Shown one piece after another: positions 26,078-36,582 of a DNA stretch of 64,000 bases. The stretch's first letter is position 1; every line of letters starts with the position of its first letter. The notes under the pieces are model-generated. The model was not told the DNA's origin. It did not search any database and saw only the letters and a program-made list of their open reading frames with translations. The position numbers and the translations under genes were made by a program. The stretch is from JBCDHN01 sp964351855 (GTDB lineage: Bacteria; Verrucomicrobiota; Verrucomicrobiia; Verrucomicrobiales; DEV007): the NCBI GenBank assembly GCA_964351855.1, contig CAYGQD010000002.1:1-64000 (forward strand). Reading direction: 5' to 3'.

Positions 26078-28288
26078 ATGACTGACGAAACCACTCAGAG
26101 TTCGCTCCTCTTCGATCCCAGCACTCCGGTGCTGATTTTTGGGTTGTTGCTCCTGGCAGCGACGGGATTTCTCTGTGTTTGGGCCTGGAAACGCAGCGGT
26201 TGGGCCAAGGGCGTGGGCCTTTTGGAGCTGCTTCGTTTCGCGATTGTCGGGTTGGTCGTGTTGACGCTCTTTCAACCGGAATGGCGGGAGCTGAGCCGAC
26301 CGGATACGAAGCCGACCATCGCTGTCTTATGGGATCAATCCCGCAGCATGGAGACGGCGGATGTGCTCGATGAGGAGAATGCGGGGCAGGAGCCGAAGAA
26401 GCGTTCGGCGGCGATTGCTCCCTTGCTCAAGGAACAGGCTTGGTGGCCGCTCGGGAACAGCGTTCGGACCGTGATTGAGCCCTTTTCGTCTCGCTTGGAT
26501 CCCGCCTGGGAAGGGACCGATCTTCACGAGGCGTTGGATCGGGTCTTGGCGCAGCATCCCCAACTACGTGGCGTGGTTTTGTTTACCGACGGGGATTGGA
26601 ACGTGGGTGATCCGCCGATTCGCGCCGCGACGAAGCTGCGAATGCGCAATGTGCCGGTGTTCGCCGTGCCGGTGGGGAGCGAAGTGCAGTTGCCGGATCT
26701 GGAGTTGGTTCGACTGGATGCGCCGACCTTTGGCGTGTCCGGGAAGCCTTTGCGGATTCCGTTCGAAATCGCCAGTTCCTTGCCCCGCGAGTTCAATGCC
26801 GACATTGAGCTGGTGACTTCGACCGGTGAAACGGTGACGAAAACGCTGACGATTCCGGCGATGGGGCGCATTCAAGACACCCTTTCCTGGACTCCGGAGC
26901 AAACCGGCGATGTCGAATTGACCCTGCGCGTTCCCGAGGGCCCCAATGAGTTTCTCAAGGAGAACAACGTCCGATCCGCTCCCATTTCGATCCGAGAAGA
27001 GCAACTCCGCGTCTTGTTGATCGAGTCCTATCCCCGTTGGGAATATCGCTATTTGCGCAACGCTCTGGAGCGTGATCCGGGCGTCGAAATCAGCTGCTTG
27101 CTCTTCCACCCGGATCTCGGCAAAACCGGTGGCGGGCGGGGCTACATCAGCGCGTTTCCCAATGACGAGGATCTGGTCAGCTACGACGTAGTTTTTCTGG
27201 GAGACGTGGGCGTGGCACCTGATCAACTGACCTTGGAACAGTGCAAGCGGCTCGTTCAGCTCGTTCGTAATCAGGCCAGCGGGCTTGTCTTTCTTCCCGG
27301 CTTTCGAGGGCGGCACTATTCCCTCCTGGAAACCGAGTTGGCGGATTTGTACCCGGTGGTGTTGGACGAAACTCAACTGCGGGGATGGGGATCGCCGGTT
27401 CCCGGACAGTTTCAGCTTACCGAAGTGGGAAATCGCAGTCTCCTGACCAAGCTCGATGACAGCGATGCGGAGAACTATCGGGTTTGGGAAAGCTTGCCGG
27501 GGTTTCAGTGGTTCGCGGCTTCCTTGCGGGCCAAAGCCGGGACCGAAGTCCTCGCGACGCATAGTTCCGAGGCGACGGAGTTCGGCCGCGTCCCGCTCAT
27601 CGTCACGAAAACCTTTGGGGCCGGGAAAGTGCTCTTCATGGGGACGGATGGGGCTTGGCGCTGGCGCGAAGGCGTCGAAGATAAGTATCACTACCGGTTT
27701 TGGGGCCAGGTCGCCCGATGGATGGCCTATCAGCGCAACATGGCGCAGGGCGAGCTCATGCGGCTGTTCTACAGTCCGGATCGGCCACAATCGAACGAGG
27801 TTCTGACCCTCAACGCGAACGTCATCAGTCTGGGGGGGGATCCGTTGCAAGAAGCGAACGTCGTCGTTCAATTCATCAGTCCGAGTGGCAAAACCGGAAG
27901 TGTGCGGCTTTCGCCAGGCGGAGAAGATGCCTGGGGATTGTTCACCGGACGTTTCACCCCGACCGAACCCGGCCAATACCAGGTCATTATGACGTGTCGC
28001 GAAAACGGTGCCACTCTAGAGACCACCCTCTCGGTCCAGGGCGGAAAACGAGAGCGGCTTGGTCGTCCCGTGCGGACCGATGTTCTGGCGGAGATCGCTC
28101 GGGTGACCCGAGGGGAGGTGATGAAAACCTTGGAGATGGACACGCTCCTGGAAGCCGTCCAGTCCTTGCCTGATCCTGAGCCCATTGAGCGGCGCTTTCG
28201 GCTCTGGGCTCACTGGATGTGGGGAACGCTTCTGGTGGGAATGATGGGCGCCTTTTGGGTTGGGCGGAAAGTGATCGGGGTGGTTTAA
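26078..28288 (+). CDS. Membrane-anchored VWA-like protein
   Basis: The 736-residue protein has two N-terminal transmembrane helices (about residues 18-37 and 50-66). A von Willebrand A-like domain follows, with MIDAS residues Asp86, Ser88 and Ser90 (WDQSRSMET) and FTDGDWN near residue 170. A middle region (RVLLIESYPRWEYRYLRNAL, MGTDGAWRWREG) resembles the class I glutamine-amidotransferase-like domains found in the same proteins. A final helix lies near residues 708-730. Such proteins in Planctomycetes and Verrucomicrobia often accompany MoxR ATPase and DUF58 genes, but none is visible here. It is probably an envelope protein facing the periplasm. Confidence 0.82.
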   Translation: MTDETTQSSLLFDPSTPVLIFGLLLLAATGFLCVWAWKRSGWAKGVGLLELLRFAIVGLVVLTLFQPEWRELSRPDTKPTIAVLWDQSRSMETADVLDEENAGQEPKKRSAAIAPLLKEQAWWPLGNSVRTVIEPFSSRLDPAWEGTDLHEALDRVLAQHPQLRGVVLFTDGDWNVGDPPIRAATKLRMRNVPVFAVPVGSEVQLPDLELVRLDAPTFGVSGKPLRIPFEIASSLPREFNADIELVTSTGETVTKTLTIPAMGRIQDTLSWTPEQTGDVELTLRVPEGPNEFLKENNVRSAPISIREEQLRVLLIESYPRWEYRYLRNALERDPGVEISCLLFHPDLGKTGGGRGYISAFPNDEDLVSYDVVFLGDVGVAPDQLTLEQCKRLVQLVRNQASGLVFLPGFRGRHYSLLETELADLYPVVLDETQLRGWGSPVPGQFQLTEVGNRSLLTKLDDSDAENYRVWESLPGFQWFAASLRAKAGTEVLATHSSEATEFGRVPLIVTKTFGAGKVLFMGTDGAWRWREGVEDKYHYRFWGQVARWMAYQRNMAQGELMRLFYSPDRPQSNEVLTLNANVISLGGDPLQEANVVVQFISPSGKTGSVRLSPGGEDAWGLFTGRFTPTEPGQYQVIMTCRENGATLETTLSVQGGKRERLGRPVRTDVLAEIARVTRGEVMKTLEMDTLLEAVQSLPDPEPIERRFRLWAHWMWGTLLVGMMGAFWVGRKVIGVV

Positions 28289-28316
28289 GCGGTCGGGGAT
28301 CGACAGCCGCAGAATA

Positions 28317-29192
28317 TCAACCGTGCGCCGCCTGAAAAAGATGGGGATCCTCTCGAACCGCATCCAAAAAACTCGGGTAGGCGGGAGTCCAACCCAGCTT
28401 CTTTAGCTTTTCGTTGGAAACCCGCTTGTTGGTCCAGCCCCGTTTTCGGTTCAGATCCGGTGGCGCATCTGGTGGCACGGGACGCCCAAAGTGCTCGGCG
28501 AGGGCTTGGTAGGTTTCTCGCAGGGATTGTTGATTCCCATCGGCGACGTTGAAAATTTCCCCTTTCGCGGATTCCGGTTTGGCCAGGAGAAGCTCGATCG
28601 CGCTGACAACGTCGTCGCGGTGAATCTGGTTGAGGTAACGGCTCGGGCCGGTTTCGATCACGGCGATTCCATCGAGAAATTTCTGGAGAAGGACGGAGCG
28701 TCCCGGTCCGTAGAGCCCTGCCAGTCGGGTGACGATTCCACCGCCGCGAAGGACGAATTCCTCGGTGCGGCGCAGGATCTTGCCCGTTTCCCGATCGGGT
28801 TCTGCCTCGTTCGTCTCGGTGAGCAGCTCCCCGTCCGTTTGGGGATAGACGCTGGTGCTGGAGGTGAAGAGAAGGAGGGCGGCGGGAAAGGTATCGGCCA
28901 AATTCACGCAACCTTGAAAGTAGACCCGTTCATAGGAATCCGAACCACCGCGACCGGAACTGGCGCAGTGGACAACTTGGCTGGGGGAGGGAACGCGATC
29001 CGCCAAGGCCGCAACCTCCTCGCACATGCTGATATCGACGCTTTCGACCGGAAACGGGACTTCTTCGCGAAGCTGAGCGGCGGATTCGGCGGAATGAGTG
29101 AGGCCGATGACGTCGTGACCGGCCGCTTGGAGTCTCTCGGCCAAGGCGCGACCGATGAAGCCGCAGCCCGCAATGAGAATACGCTCGCTCAT
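28317..29192 (-). CDS. NAD-dependent epimerase/dehydratase (SDR) family protein
   Basis: The 291-residue protein has an N-terminal NAD(P)-binding motif, ILIAGCGFIGRAL (GxxGxxG, residues 8-14). A central SSTSVYPQTDGE follows, where the usual tyrosine is present but the +4 Lys is not. IHRDDVVSAIELLL and IFNVADG resemble YeeZ/extended-SDR proteins. The substrate is not identifiable; nucleotide-sugar epimerase or a related sugar role is possible. Its start overlaps the stop of the upstream amidase gene by four bases (ATGA), so the two are coupled and may share a cell-wall role. Confidence 0.85.
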   Translation of the reverse strand: MSERILIAGCGFIGRALAERLQAAGHDVIGLTHSAESAAQLREEVPFPVESVDISMCEEVAALADRVPSPSQVVHCASSGRGGSDSYERVYFQGCVNLADTFPAALLLFTSSTSVYPQTDGELLTETNEAEPDRETGKILRRTEEFVLRGGGIVTRLAGLYGPGRSVLLQKFLDGIAVIETGPSRYLNQIHRDDVVSAIELLLAKPESAKGEIFNVADGNQQSLRETYQALAEHFGRPVPPDAPPDLNRKRGWTNKRVSNEKLKKLGWTPAYPSFLDAVREDPHLFQAAHG

Positions 29193-30514
29193 GGTTCGGC
29201 CCGTTTCCGATTCTGACGATAGTAGGTGGCCACGCCCTCCGTCACCGCGTCGGCATATTCCTGGTAGATATTAATTCGCGGTTTTCCTTCGAACATCCGG
29301 GTTCCGGCATATTCCCCGGCCTGAACGCGGTCATACGTCAGTTTGTGATTCATGACGTAAGGCTCGAAAAATACGAGTGGGCATTCGTAGACCCGAGTCG
29401 CGAGCAGGTTCCGCGACCAGACGAAAGGATTGTCGCTCACCCGTTTCGCATTCGAGCGCAGGTAAGTGTAAGGCGGAAGGTCGGCCCGTTTCGCCATGAT
29501 GGTGGCCACGGTTTTGGAAACCGCCAGCTCTTCGGGATGAGCGCGTTGCAAAAGGCGACGTAGGAGCTCAAAGCGCTGATCGTCATAGGCGATTTCTCCG
29601 GGGCTGTAACACCCGTTGATGAGGATGTGGAAGTGGTTTTTATCGACAAAATCAGGGTTGTCCGGCTCACCCCAGCTTTCCGCGTTGATGTGGAGGCAGA
29701 GGGCCAAGTCCGGTTTGAACTGCTGATTAATGCGCTGGGCGCGGGCGCGGATCTCGTCCGTCCGATAAAAGAGGATTTCGGAATAGGTTCGGAGCGATTT
29801 GTTGGTTTCTGGATCGGCATCCGCCGGAAAATTTCCCCATTCGCGCGCCAAATCGACGTAATCTTCCGGACGCTTCGGGTTGATCGGTCGATTTTCCCGA
29901 CGAACGAGGGCCACACGGGCTCCTAATTTCGTCAGGCTTTCTTCGAGAATCTCGGCGACGCGAAGCACGATCTCTCCCTCCATCACCGGAAAGGTGGTGT
30001 CTTCGACGAGGGGAGGCTCGATGATCGGCGTTGCTCCATCGCCCCTTGTCTCCGGGACTTCGACCGGCTTTGGCGGAATCTTGAACCAGCGTTCCTCCAT
30101 CTTCGCCCAAAGTCCGCCGATGTGTCCGGGATCGATTACGATCCGCATTCCTTGGAGCGGCTTGGCGAGATCGGCCAGGGGCGGCAATTCTTCCGCAGAT
30201 CGCCAGTATCTGGGGATTTGAGCTGCCGGGGAGGTTGCAAAGCGCAGTTCGTAAATTTCGTCCGGGCGCTTGAAATCCTTGATGATCTCCGCGCGATCTT
30301 CGAGGATTTGGATGAATTTGCTCGGTGGAGCGCCCTCTTCGCTGTAGTTCGTGAGAAACTCGGATTCAAAGTCTTCTCGGGTGATCGTCTCTTGGTATCG
30401 GTCTAGCTCCGACCAATCAGGAACGTCCGCCAGCTTGGAGATTTGTCGCCCTTCATTGGCGGAGAGAAGCACAACGCCAGAAAACAAGATGGACAGAACC
30501 GAGCAAAGCTTCAC
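29189..30514 (-). CDS. N-acetylmuramoyl-L-alanine amidase-like protein
   Basis: The Amidase_3 zinc-site pattern is present. RIVIDPGHIGG gives the first histidine, VMEGEIVLRVAEIL the glutamate, and LALCLHINAESW the second histidine. These enzymes cut the bond between muramic acid and the peptide stem of peptidoglycan. A large insert lies between the first two motifs. I chose a GTG at 30514 because it gives a clean signal peptide (KLCSVLSILFSGVVLLSA). An in-frame ATG at 30616 would leave only 14 bases to the divergent ymdB gene. The stop overlaps the SDR gene start by four bases. Confidence 0.82.
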   Translation of the reverse strand: MKLCSVLSILFSGVVLLSANEGRQISKLADVPDWSELDRYQETITREDFESEFLTNYSEEGAPPSKFIQILEDRAEIIKDFKRPDEIYELRFATSPAAQIPRYWRSAEELPPLADLAKPLQGMRIVIDPGHIGGLWAKMEERWFKIPPKPVEVPETRGDGATPIIEPPLVEDTTFPVMEGEIVLRVAEILEESLTKLGARVALVRRENRPINPKRPEDYVDLAREWGNFPADADPETNKSLRTYSEILFYRTDEIRARAQRINQQFKPDLALCLHINAESWGEPDNPDFVDKNHFHILINGCYSPGEIAYDDQRFELLRRLLQRAHPEELAVSKTVATIMAKRADLPPYTYLRSNAKRVSDNPFVWSRNLLATRVYECPLVFFEPYVMNHKLTYDRVQAGEYAGTRMFEGKPRINIYQEYADAVTEGVATYYRQNRKRAEP

Positions 30515-30630
30515 AATCGCAGTGTTTGCCACGGTTCCGGGAATCCCGACCGTTGGTGTTCGAAGAAACGTTGGAAGCAATTTGAAAGAAAATGTTGTCA
30601 CTCTCACCATCATCATACCTTTAGGCTCTT

Positions 30631-31425
30631 ATGCTGCGAATTCTATTTCTGGGAGACATTGTTGGTCAAAACGGAAGAAAAGCCGTGATGGCTCGGCTTT
30701 CGGCCTTAAAACAAGAGCGCGAAATTGACTTCATCATCGTCAACGGAGAAAACAGCGCGGGTGGAAGAGGGATCACGCCGAAGATCGCCATCGATCTCCT
30801 GCGAGCGGGGGCGGCCGTGATAACAACGGGAGACCATGTCTGGGATCAGCCGGATGTGATTCCCTACCTTGCAACCGAGCCTCGGGTGCTTCGACCGCTG
30901 AACTATCCCGGAGAGACGCCAGGAAACGGCTCCGTCGTTTTGGAAACCAAGAAAGGGAAAGTCGGCGTCATCAATGTTCAAGGCCGGACGTTCATGCGGC
31001 AGGAACTGGAGAACCCCTTTCTCGCGATGGAGGAGGAGGTGGCTCGCGTTCGGGAAGAAACCCCGGTCATTTTTGTCGACATGCATGCGGAAACTACCAG
31101 TGAGAAACTCGCCATGGGCCGCTTTCTCGATGGAAAAATCTCTGCGATGGTGGGGACCCATACCCACGTCCAAACAGCCGATGAGCAGATTTTTCCCGGA
31201 GGCACCGCGTTTCTCTGCGATGCCGGGATGTGTGGATCGATGAATTCGGTGATTGGCTCGACCGCTGAATCGATTCTTCCGCTGTTCGTTACAGCGAGAC
31301 CGTCGAAGTTCGTCTTGGCCAATGGGGACGTGGTTTTGCATGGTGCGATCGTCGATGTGGACGAAGTGACCGGGAGATCTCTGAAGATTGAGCGATTCGC
31401 TGAAGCTCAAAAAGAGGACGAATGA
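30631..31425 (+). CDS. ymdB: YmdB-family metallophosphoesterase
   Basis: The 264-residue protein matches the YmdB/TIGR00282 family throughout. It has ILFLGDIVGQNGR (metal Asp), VNGENSAGGRGIT, ITTGDHVWDQ, FVDMHAETTSEK and MVGTHTHVQTADE, together the residues that hold the two metal ions. Bacillus YmdB hydrolyses 2',3'-cyclic nucleotides and affects biofilm and sporulation decisions; the physiological role in this phylum is unknown. In many bacteria it follows rny, but no rny gene adjoins it here. Confidence 0.95.
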   Translation: MLRILFLGDIVGQNGRKAVMARLSALKQEREIDFIIVNGENSAGGRGITPKIAIDLLRAGAAVITTGDHVWDQPDVIPYLATEPRVLRPLNYPGETPGNGSVVLETKKGKVGVINVQGRTFMRQELENPFLAMEEEVARVREETPVIFVDMHAETTSEKLAMGRFLDGKISAMVGTHTHVQTADEQIFPGGTAFLCDAGMCGSMNSVIGSTAESILPLFVTARPSKFVLANGDVVLHGAIVDVDEVTGRSLKIERFAEAQKEDE

Positions 31426-31511
31426 TTGGATGGTTCCGAGGGCGTGGTAGGGTGACGATTTGCCGAATCGCAAAAGCAAAGTCTTGTCCAGAAAAAACAC
31501 GGCAGATCTTT

Positions 31512-31539
31512 TTGACAGAATGGGGCAACCGGCTAATAT
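31512..31539 (+). promoter_or_regulatory. Sigma-70-type promoter of the tRNA-Thr/tuf transcription unit
   Basis: A perfect TTGACA at 31512-31517 is followed after 16 bases by TAATAT at 31534-31539. Transcription would start near 31546 and run through tRNA-Thr at 31682 into tuf. The spacing and near-consensus boxes suit a strong housekeeping promoter. Read from sequence only; no start site is mapped. Confidence 0.7.
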
Positions 31540-31681
31540 GCCCCCCGCTCCGGGAGTTGAATCTGCCGGGAGAACACTAGATCATTGCACTAACGATGAT
31601 ACGTTTCTCCCGGAAAGAAGGTTCCTGAGCAGACAGGGGTCAGAGCACCTCATACGTGTGTGGCCTCTGTTCTATCCGAAG

Positions 31682-31756
<75 letters not shown>

Positions 31757-31872
31757 GTTATCATCAAACCTTAAATTCTATCTGAACAACAAAACTCAAC
31801 CGATCGCGCAACTCGTAAGAACCGCGCGAACGTCTTTCGAACTCTAGACTCTCTTAACGAGACCCACGCAAA

Positions 31873-33057
<1,185 letters not shown>

Positions 33058-33092
33058 TCCCCCGAATTTCTCCCACTAACTTAACTTTGTGC

Positions 33093-33144
33093 AGCGCGGT
33101 GGGTGACCCCACCGCGCTTGCTGACTCTAGAGGCCAAGCCTCTA
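33093..33144 (+). terminator. Tandem hairpins after tuf (weak terminator or RNA-processing site)
   Basis: An 11-bp perfect GC-rich stem (AGCGCGGTGGG at 33093-33103 against 33108-33118, 4-base loop) is followed by a 7-bp stem (33128-33134 with 33138-33144, loop CAA). Neither has a downstream T-run, so they may mark partial termination, transcript stabilisation or the boundary for processing tRNA-Trp rather than a strong terminator. Confidence 0.45.
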
Positions 33145-33228
33145 AATGAAACCTGGAATTGTAAACCACCGAGAGTGTTGCTACCTTAGGGGAACTGATT
33201 CTCTCGATTGATGAAACAGAAATGCGAA

Positions 33229-33304
33229 AGGGCAGTAGCTCAATTGGTAGAGTAGTGGTCTCCAAAACCATTGGTTGTGGGTTCGAGTCCCGCCTGCCCT
33301 GCCA
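33229..33304 (+). tRNA. tRNA-Trp (anticodon CCA)
   Basis: The acceptor stem AGGGCAG pairs with CTGCCCT. The anticodon stem GTGGT/ACCAT encloses loop CTCCAAA with anticodon CCA at 33262-33264. The T arm holds GGTTCGAGTCC and the 3' CCA is encoded. tRNA-Trp just upstream of secE-nusG is a widely conserved arrangement. Confidence 0.97.
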
Positions 33305-33348
33305 CTTTTGCATCTTCAAAATTCACCACTGATTTAACCGAGAGAAAC

Positions 33349-33585
33349 ATGGTTCGCGGCATCCAGAAATACATCAGCGAGGTTAAAACCGAGCTTCACA
33401 AAGCCACTTGGCCTTGGGATCCCAAGGAAAAGGGGATGAAGAAGTACAAGGAACTAATCGATTCAACGATCGTGGTGCTGATTGCGATGATTCTCTTGGG
33501 TGGTTATGTCGCCTTTGGTGACCTCATTCTGATTAACGTGATGAAATTGCTCACGCGTGGTGTCGGTGGTGGTGAAGCCGGTTAA
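33349..33585 (+). CDS. secE: Preprotein translocase subunit SecE
   Basis: The 78-residue protein has the short single-helix form of SecE: an amphipathic start (GIQKYISEVKTELHKATWPWDPKE, with the conserved KATWP) and one transmembrane helix (STIVVLIAMILLGGYVAFGD). It stabilises the SecYEG channel. The ATG at 33349 avoids running back into tRNA-Trp. The gene precedes nusG by 24 bases, the universal order. rpmG, often found here, is absent. Confidence 0.95.
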   Translation: MVRGIQKYISEVKTELHKATWPWDPKEKGMKKYKELIDSTIVVLIAMILLGGYVAFGDLILINVMKLLTRGVGGGEAG

Positions 33586-33609
33586 CCCCTAAATGTTGTA
33601 GAAGAAGTC

Positions 33610-34185
33610 ATGGCGCTCGTCCCCCAACCAGAAGATCAATGGTACGTTGTTCACGTTTTGTCCGGTCAGGAACAAAAGGTGTGTGACAGCATGAAACGCC
33701 GCATCGAGTCCGAAGAAATGGCCGATGTAATCTTCCAGGTTCTGGTGCCTACGGAACGCGTCTCCGAAGTCAAAAAGGGAAAGAAGACTGAAACGAGCCG
33801 GAAATTTTATCCTGGTTACATCATCGTCAACATGCACCTCTACAACGAGGATTTTAACAGCATGGTGGAGCGGACTTGGTATTTCGTTCAGGAAACTCCT
33901 GGGGTGATCAACTTCGCAGGTGGAAAAGACAAGCCCTTCCCGATGCGACGTTCTGAAGTCGATCAGATGAAGGCTCAAATCGAGGCAAGCGAGGAAGGTG
34001 CAGTTCCGAAAGTGCAGTTCGAGATTGGTGAGACCGTCAAAGTCGCCGATGGACCTTTCGAAAGCCAAAACGGCACCGTGGAAGAGATCGATCTGGAGAA
34101 AGGAAAATTACAGGTAACTGTGGAGGTATTTGGACGACCTACCCCGGTCGAGTTGGAATTCTGGCAAGTCGATCGCGTCCAGTAA
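33610..34185 (+). CDS. nusG: Transcription termination/antitermination factor NusG
   Basis: The 191-residue protein has an N-terminal NGN domain (QWYVVHVLSGQEQKVCDSM, YPGYIIVNM) and a C-terminal KOW domain (GETVKVADGPFESQNGTVEEID). It binds RNA polymerase and links it to Rho or to the ribosome. It is followed by rplK in the conserved order. Length and domain layout are ordinary. Confidence 0.97.
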   Translation: MALVPQPEDQWYVVHVLSGQEQKVCDSMKRRIESEEMADVIFQVLVPTERVSEVKKGKKTETSRKFYPGYIIVNMHLYNEDFNSMVERTWYFVQETPGVINFAGGKDKPFPMRRSEVDQMKAQIEASEEGAVPKVQFEIGETVKVADGPFESQNGTVEEIDLEKGKLQVTVEVFGRPTPVELEFWQVDRVQ

Positions 34186-34236
34186 CTCCTTCCCAACGCT
34201 TTCCCTTAGTAAAATAATTTTTAGACAACTGATACG

Positions 34237-34662
34237 ATGGCCAAAGAAATCAAGAAAATCATCAAGCTGCAAATCCCGGCCGGTCAAGCCAACCCGTCGC
34301 CACCTGTTGGTCCTGCCCTGGGTCAAGCTGGTGTAAACATCATGGGATTCTGTAAAGAGTTCAATGCCGCAACCCAAGCGCAGAGTGGAAGCCTTTTGCC
34401 AACGGTCATCACCGTTTACAAGGATCAGAGCTTCTCCTTTGTCACGAAGCAGCCACCCGCAGCGGTGCTTCTTAAGAAAGCGGCCAACATTGCCTCTGGA
34501 TCCAGTGAGCCTCATAAGACCAAGGTGGCGAAGCTGACCAAAGAAAAGCTGATGGAAGTGGTGAAGATCAAAATTGAAGATATGAATACGGATGACGAGG
34601 AAGCGGCCGCTCGCATTCTCGCCGGGACGGCTCGCCAAATGGGGATCGAGATCGAAGGCTGA
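34237..34662 (+). CDS. rplK: Ribosomal protein L11 (uL11)
   Basis: The 141-residue protein shows the L11 N-terminal proline-rich signature (PAGQANPSPPVGPALGQAGVNIMGF) and the rRNA-binding C-terminal domain (IASGSSEPHKTKVAKLTKE). It forms the GTPase-associated centre with 23S rRNA and L10. No Shine-Dalgarno sequence is visible in the bases before the ATG. Confidence 0.98.
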   Translation: MAKEIKKIIKLQIPAGQANPSPPVGPALGQAGVNIMGFCKEFNAATQAQSGSLLPTVITVYKDQSFSFVTKQPPAAVLLKKAANIASGSSEPHKTKVAKLTKEKLMEVVKIKIEDMNTDDEEAAARILAGTARQMGIEIEG

Positions 34663-34729
34663 GCAATTTTTAAACGAACAAAACTAACCGCAGGAGAGCC
34701 GCAGGGTTCGTCTGGACTGCAAAACGACA

Positions 34730-35437
34730 ATGCCAAAAAAACGTAGCAAACGTTACCAAAAAGCTGCCGAACTGGTCGACGAGAACAAGAGTTACTCGTT
34801 GGATGAAGCTGTGGAAGTCATCAAGAAATTCCCCGCTCCCAAGTTCGATCAAAGTGTCACGATCTCCTTCAAGCTTGGAGTCGATCCTCGAAAGTCCGAT
34901 CAGATGGTTCGTGGGACGTGTGCCCTTCCTCACGGAAGCGGTCGGGAAGTTCGGGTTGCTGTTTTTGCGGAGGGCGAGGCAGCGGTCGCAGCGAAAAACG
35001 CCGGTGCAGAGCACGTTGGCTATGAGGATCTCCTCAAGAAGGTCAAGGAAGGTTTCGTTGAATTTGATGTCGCTGTGGCTACGCCTGCGGCGATGGCTGA
35101 GGTTCGCAAGCTCGGTCGAGTTCTTGGACCGCGCGGCTTGATGCCGAACCCCAAAACCGGAACCGTGACCGACGATACGGCAGCGGCGGTGAAGGCGGTC
35201 AAAGCCGGACGAGTCGACTTTAAGATTGATCGGAACTCCAATGTTTCGGTAGCGGTCGGGAAGGTTTCATTTGAGCCGGATCAATTGAAAGAGAACACCA
35301 AAGCCGTGATCGATGCGGTGACGAGCGCGCGACCCGCGTCCGCGAAAGGAGCCTTCGTTGAAGCCATGACTTTGGCCGCGACGATGTCTCCCGGTGTTGG
35401 TCTGGATTCAAGCGGACTGATCAAAGCAATTGCCTAA
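34730..35437 (+). CDS. rplA: Ribosomal protein L1 (uL1)
   Basis: The 235-residue L1 stalk protein has the typical N-terminal basic start (KKRSKRYQKAAELVD) and the signature LGPRGLMPNPKTGTVT. In many bacteria L1 represses its own rplK-rplA messenger; no convincing L1-binding mimic was recognised in the short leader here. Order and spacing fit the ribosomal stalk cluster. Confidence 0.98.
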   Translation: MPKKRSKRYQKAAELVDENKSYSLDEAVEVIKKFPAPKFDQSVTISFKLGVDPRKSDQMVRGTCALPHGSGREVRVAVFAEGEAAVAAKNAGAEHVGYEDLLKKVKEGFVEFDVAVATPAAMAEVRKLGRVLGPRGLMPNPKTGTVTDDTAAAVKAVKAGRVDFKIDRNSNVSVAVGKVSFEPDQLKENTKAVIDAVTSARPASAKGAFVEAMTLAATMSPGVGLDSSGLIKAIA

Positions 35438-35457
35438 TTTTAGCTGGAGAATCAACG

Positions 35458-36009
35458 ATGACTGATACCCAAACAGCGGGAAAAAATACCCCGCGTAATC
35501 TTGATAAGACCACGATCATTGATGCGATCTTGGACGATATTAACCAATCGCCCTTTGTGATCGTGACGGAGTATACCGGGATTACGGTGGACCAATTCAG
35601 CGAACTGCGGAAGCGATTGCGAGCCACGGGTTCCAAATGCCAGGTTGCGAAGAACACCTTTGTCAGAGAAGCGCTTCGCAGCGCGGAAGCTCCTTCGGAA
35701 ATTGAAGATAGTCTGAAGGGCCAGACGGCAATCGTTACTGGCGACCAAGACATCTGTGCTGCGGCGAAAGTTCTGAAAGACTTCGCGAAAGAATTTCAGA
35801 AGCCAGCTCTCAAGTCCGGAATTCTGGATGGAAAGTTCATTAGCGAGTCGGATATCAAAGGCTTGGCGGATCTGCCTCCAAGGCCGGTATTGCTGGCAAC
35901 CCTTCTCGGTGTTCTCTCCGCGCCTGGATCGAAGTTGGTTCGCACGCTCAACGAGCCGGGCGCTTCGTTGGCACGACTCCTCCAAGCCAAGGCGAGCAAA
36001 GAAGGATAA
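35458..36009 (+). CDS. rplJ: Ribosomal protein L10 (uL10)
   Basis: The 183-residue L10 holds the L7/L12 stalk. Its core (FVIVTEYTGITVDQFSELRKRL, CQVAKNTFVREAL) and helical C-terminus (SLARLLQAKAS) are normal. A GGAG lies about 10 bases before the ATG, the clearest Shine-Dalgarno in this cluster. Only 20 bases separate it from rplA, so the L10 autoregulatory leader seen in some bacteria does not fit upstream. Confidence 0.97.
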   Translation: MTDTQTAGKNTPRNLDKTTIIDAILDDINQSPFVIVTEYTGITVDQFSELRKRLRATGSKCQVAKNTFVREALRSAEAPSEIEDSLKGQTAIVTGDQDICAAAKVLKDFAKEFQKPALKSGILDGKFISESDIKGLADLPPRPVLLATLLGVLSAPGSKLVRTLNEPGASLARLLQAKASKEG

Positions 36010-36028
36010 TAAAACAATTTGAACGGAT

Positions 36029-36047
36029 AGCCTGAATTCCTCAGGCT
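36029..36047 (+). other. Hairpin in the rplJ-rplL intergenic region
   Basis: AGCCTGA at 36029-36035 pairs perfectly with TCAGGCT at 36041-36047 around a five-base loop. It has no following T-run and could stabilise or regulate the rplL messenger, which must be made in several copies per ribosome. Function is inference. Confidence 0.35.
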
Positions 36048-36140
36048 TGAATCAAAACTACAAATGGTTCCTTGTCGGTCCTGCGGCGGTAGGACTGAAA
36101 CGGTGAAACGCCTTTCGCCACGACGATACCGCAAACTAAC

Positions 36141-36521
36141 ATGGCTGATCTAAATAAAATCAAAGAAGAGCTCAATAAGCTCACCATCCTGGAAGTGGCC
36201 GAACTGGTCAAGACCCTCGAAGAAGAGTGGGGCGTAAGCGCTGCTGCACCCGTAGCTGCGATTGCTGCCGTCGGTGGCGGTGGAGACGCAGCTCCTGCTG
36301 AAGAGAAGACGGAGTTCGACATCGTTCTCGAAAGCTTCGGTGACAACAAAATCGCTGTCATTAAAGAGGTCCGCGGTGCGGTCCCAGGTCTCGGTCTGGC
36401 AGACGCCAAGAAGATGGTCGAAGCCGCTCCCGCCACGTTGCGCGAAGGCGTTGGCAAGGATGAAGCAGAGGAAATCAAGAAGAAGCTCGAAGAAGCTGGA
36501 GCGAAGATTACTCTGAAGTAA
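36141..36521 (+). CDS. rplL: Ribosomal protein L7/L12 (bL12)
   Basis: The 126-residue acidic stalk protein has an N-terminal dimerisation segment (LNKLTILEVAELVKTLEEEWGV) and an alanine/glycine-rich hinge. The C-terminal factor-binding domain follows (DIVLESFGDNKIAVIKEVRGAVPGLGLADAKKMVEAAP). Gene order rplJ-rplL-rpoBC is conserved. A terminator-like hairpin lies 27 bases after the stop. Confidence 0.98.
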   Translation: MADLNKIKEELNKLTILEVAELVKTLEEEWGVSAAAPVAAIAAVGGGGDAAPAEEKTEFDIVLESFGDNKIAVIKEVRGAVPGLGLADAKKMVEAAPATLREGVGKDEAEEIKKKLEEAGAKITLK

Positions 36522-36547
36522 GGGAATTTATCCTTTTCATCTTTAAT

Positions 36548-36582
36548 GCCGCACCTGAAGAAATTTGGGTGCGGCTTTTTTT
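36548..36582 (+). terminator. Rho-independent terminator/attenuator after rplL
   Basis: GCCGCACC at 36548-36555 pairs with GGTGCGGC at 36568-36575, followed directly by seven T residues. This is a good intrinsic terminator and would reduce readthrough from the abundant stalk genes into rpoBC, as in the attenuator known between rplL and rpoB in E. coli. Confidence 0.85.
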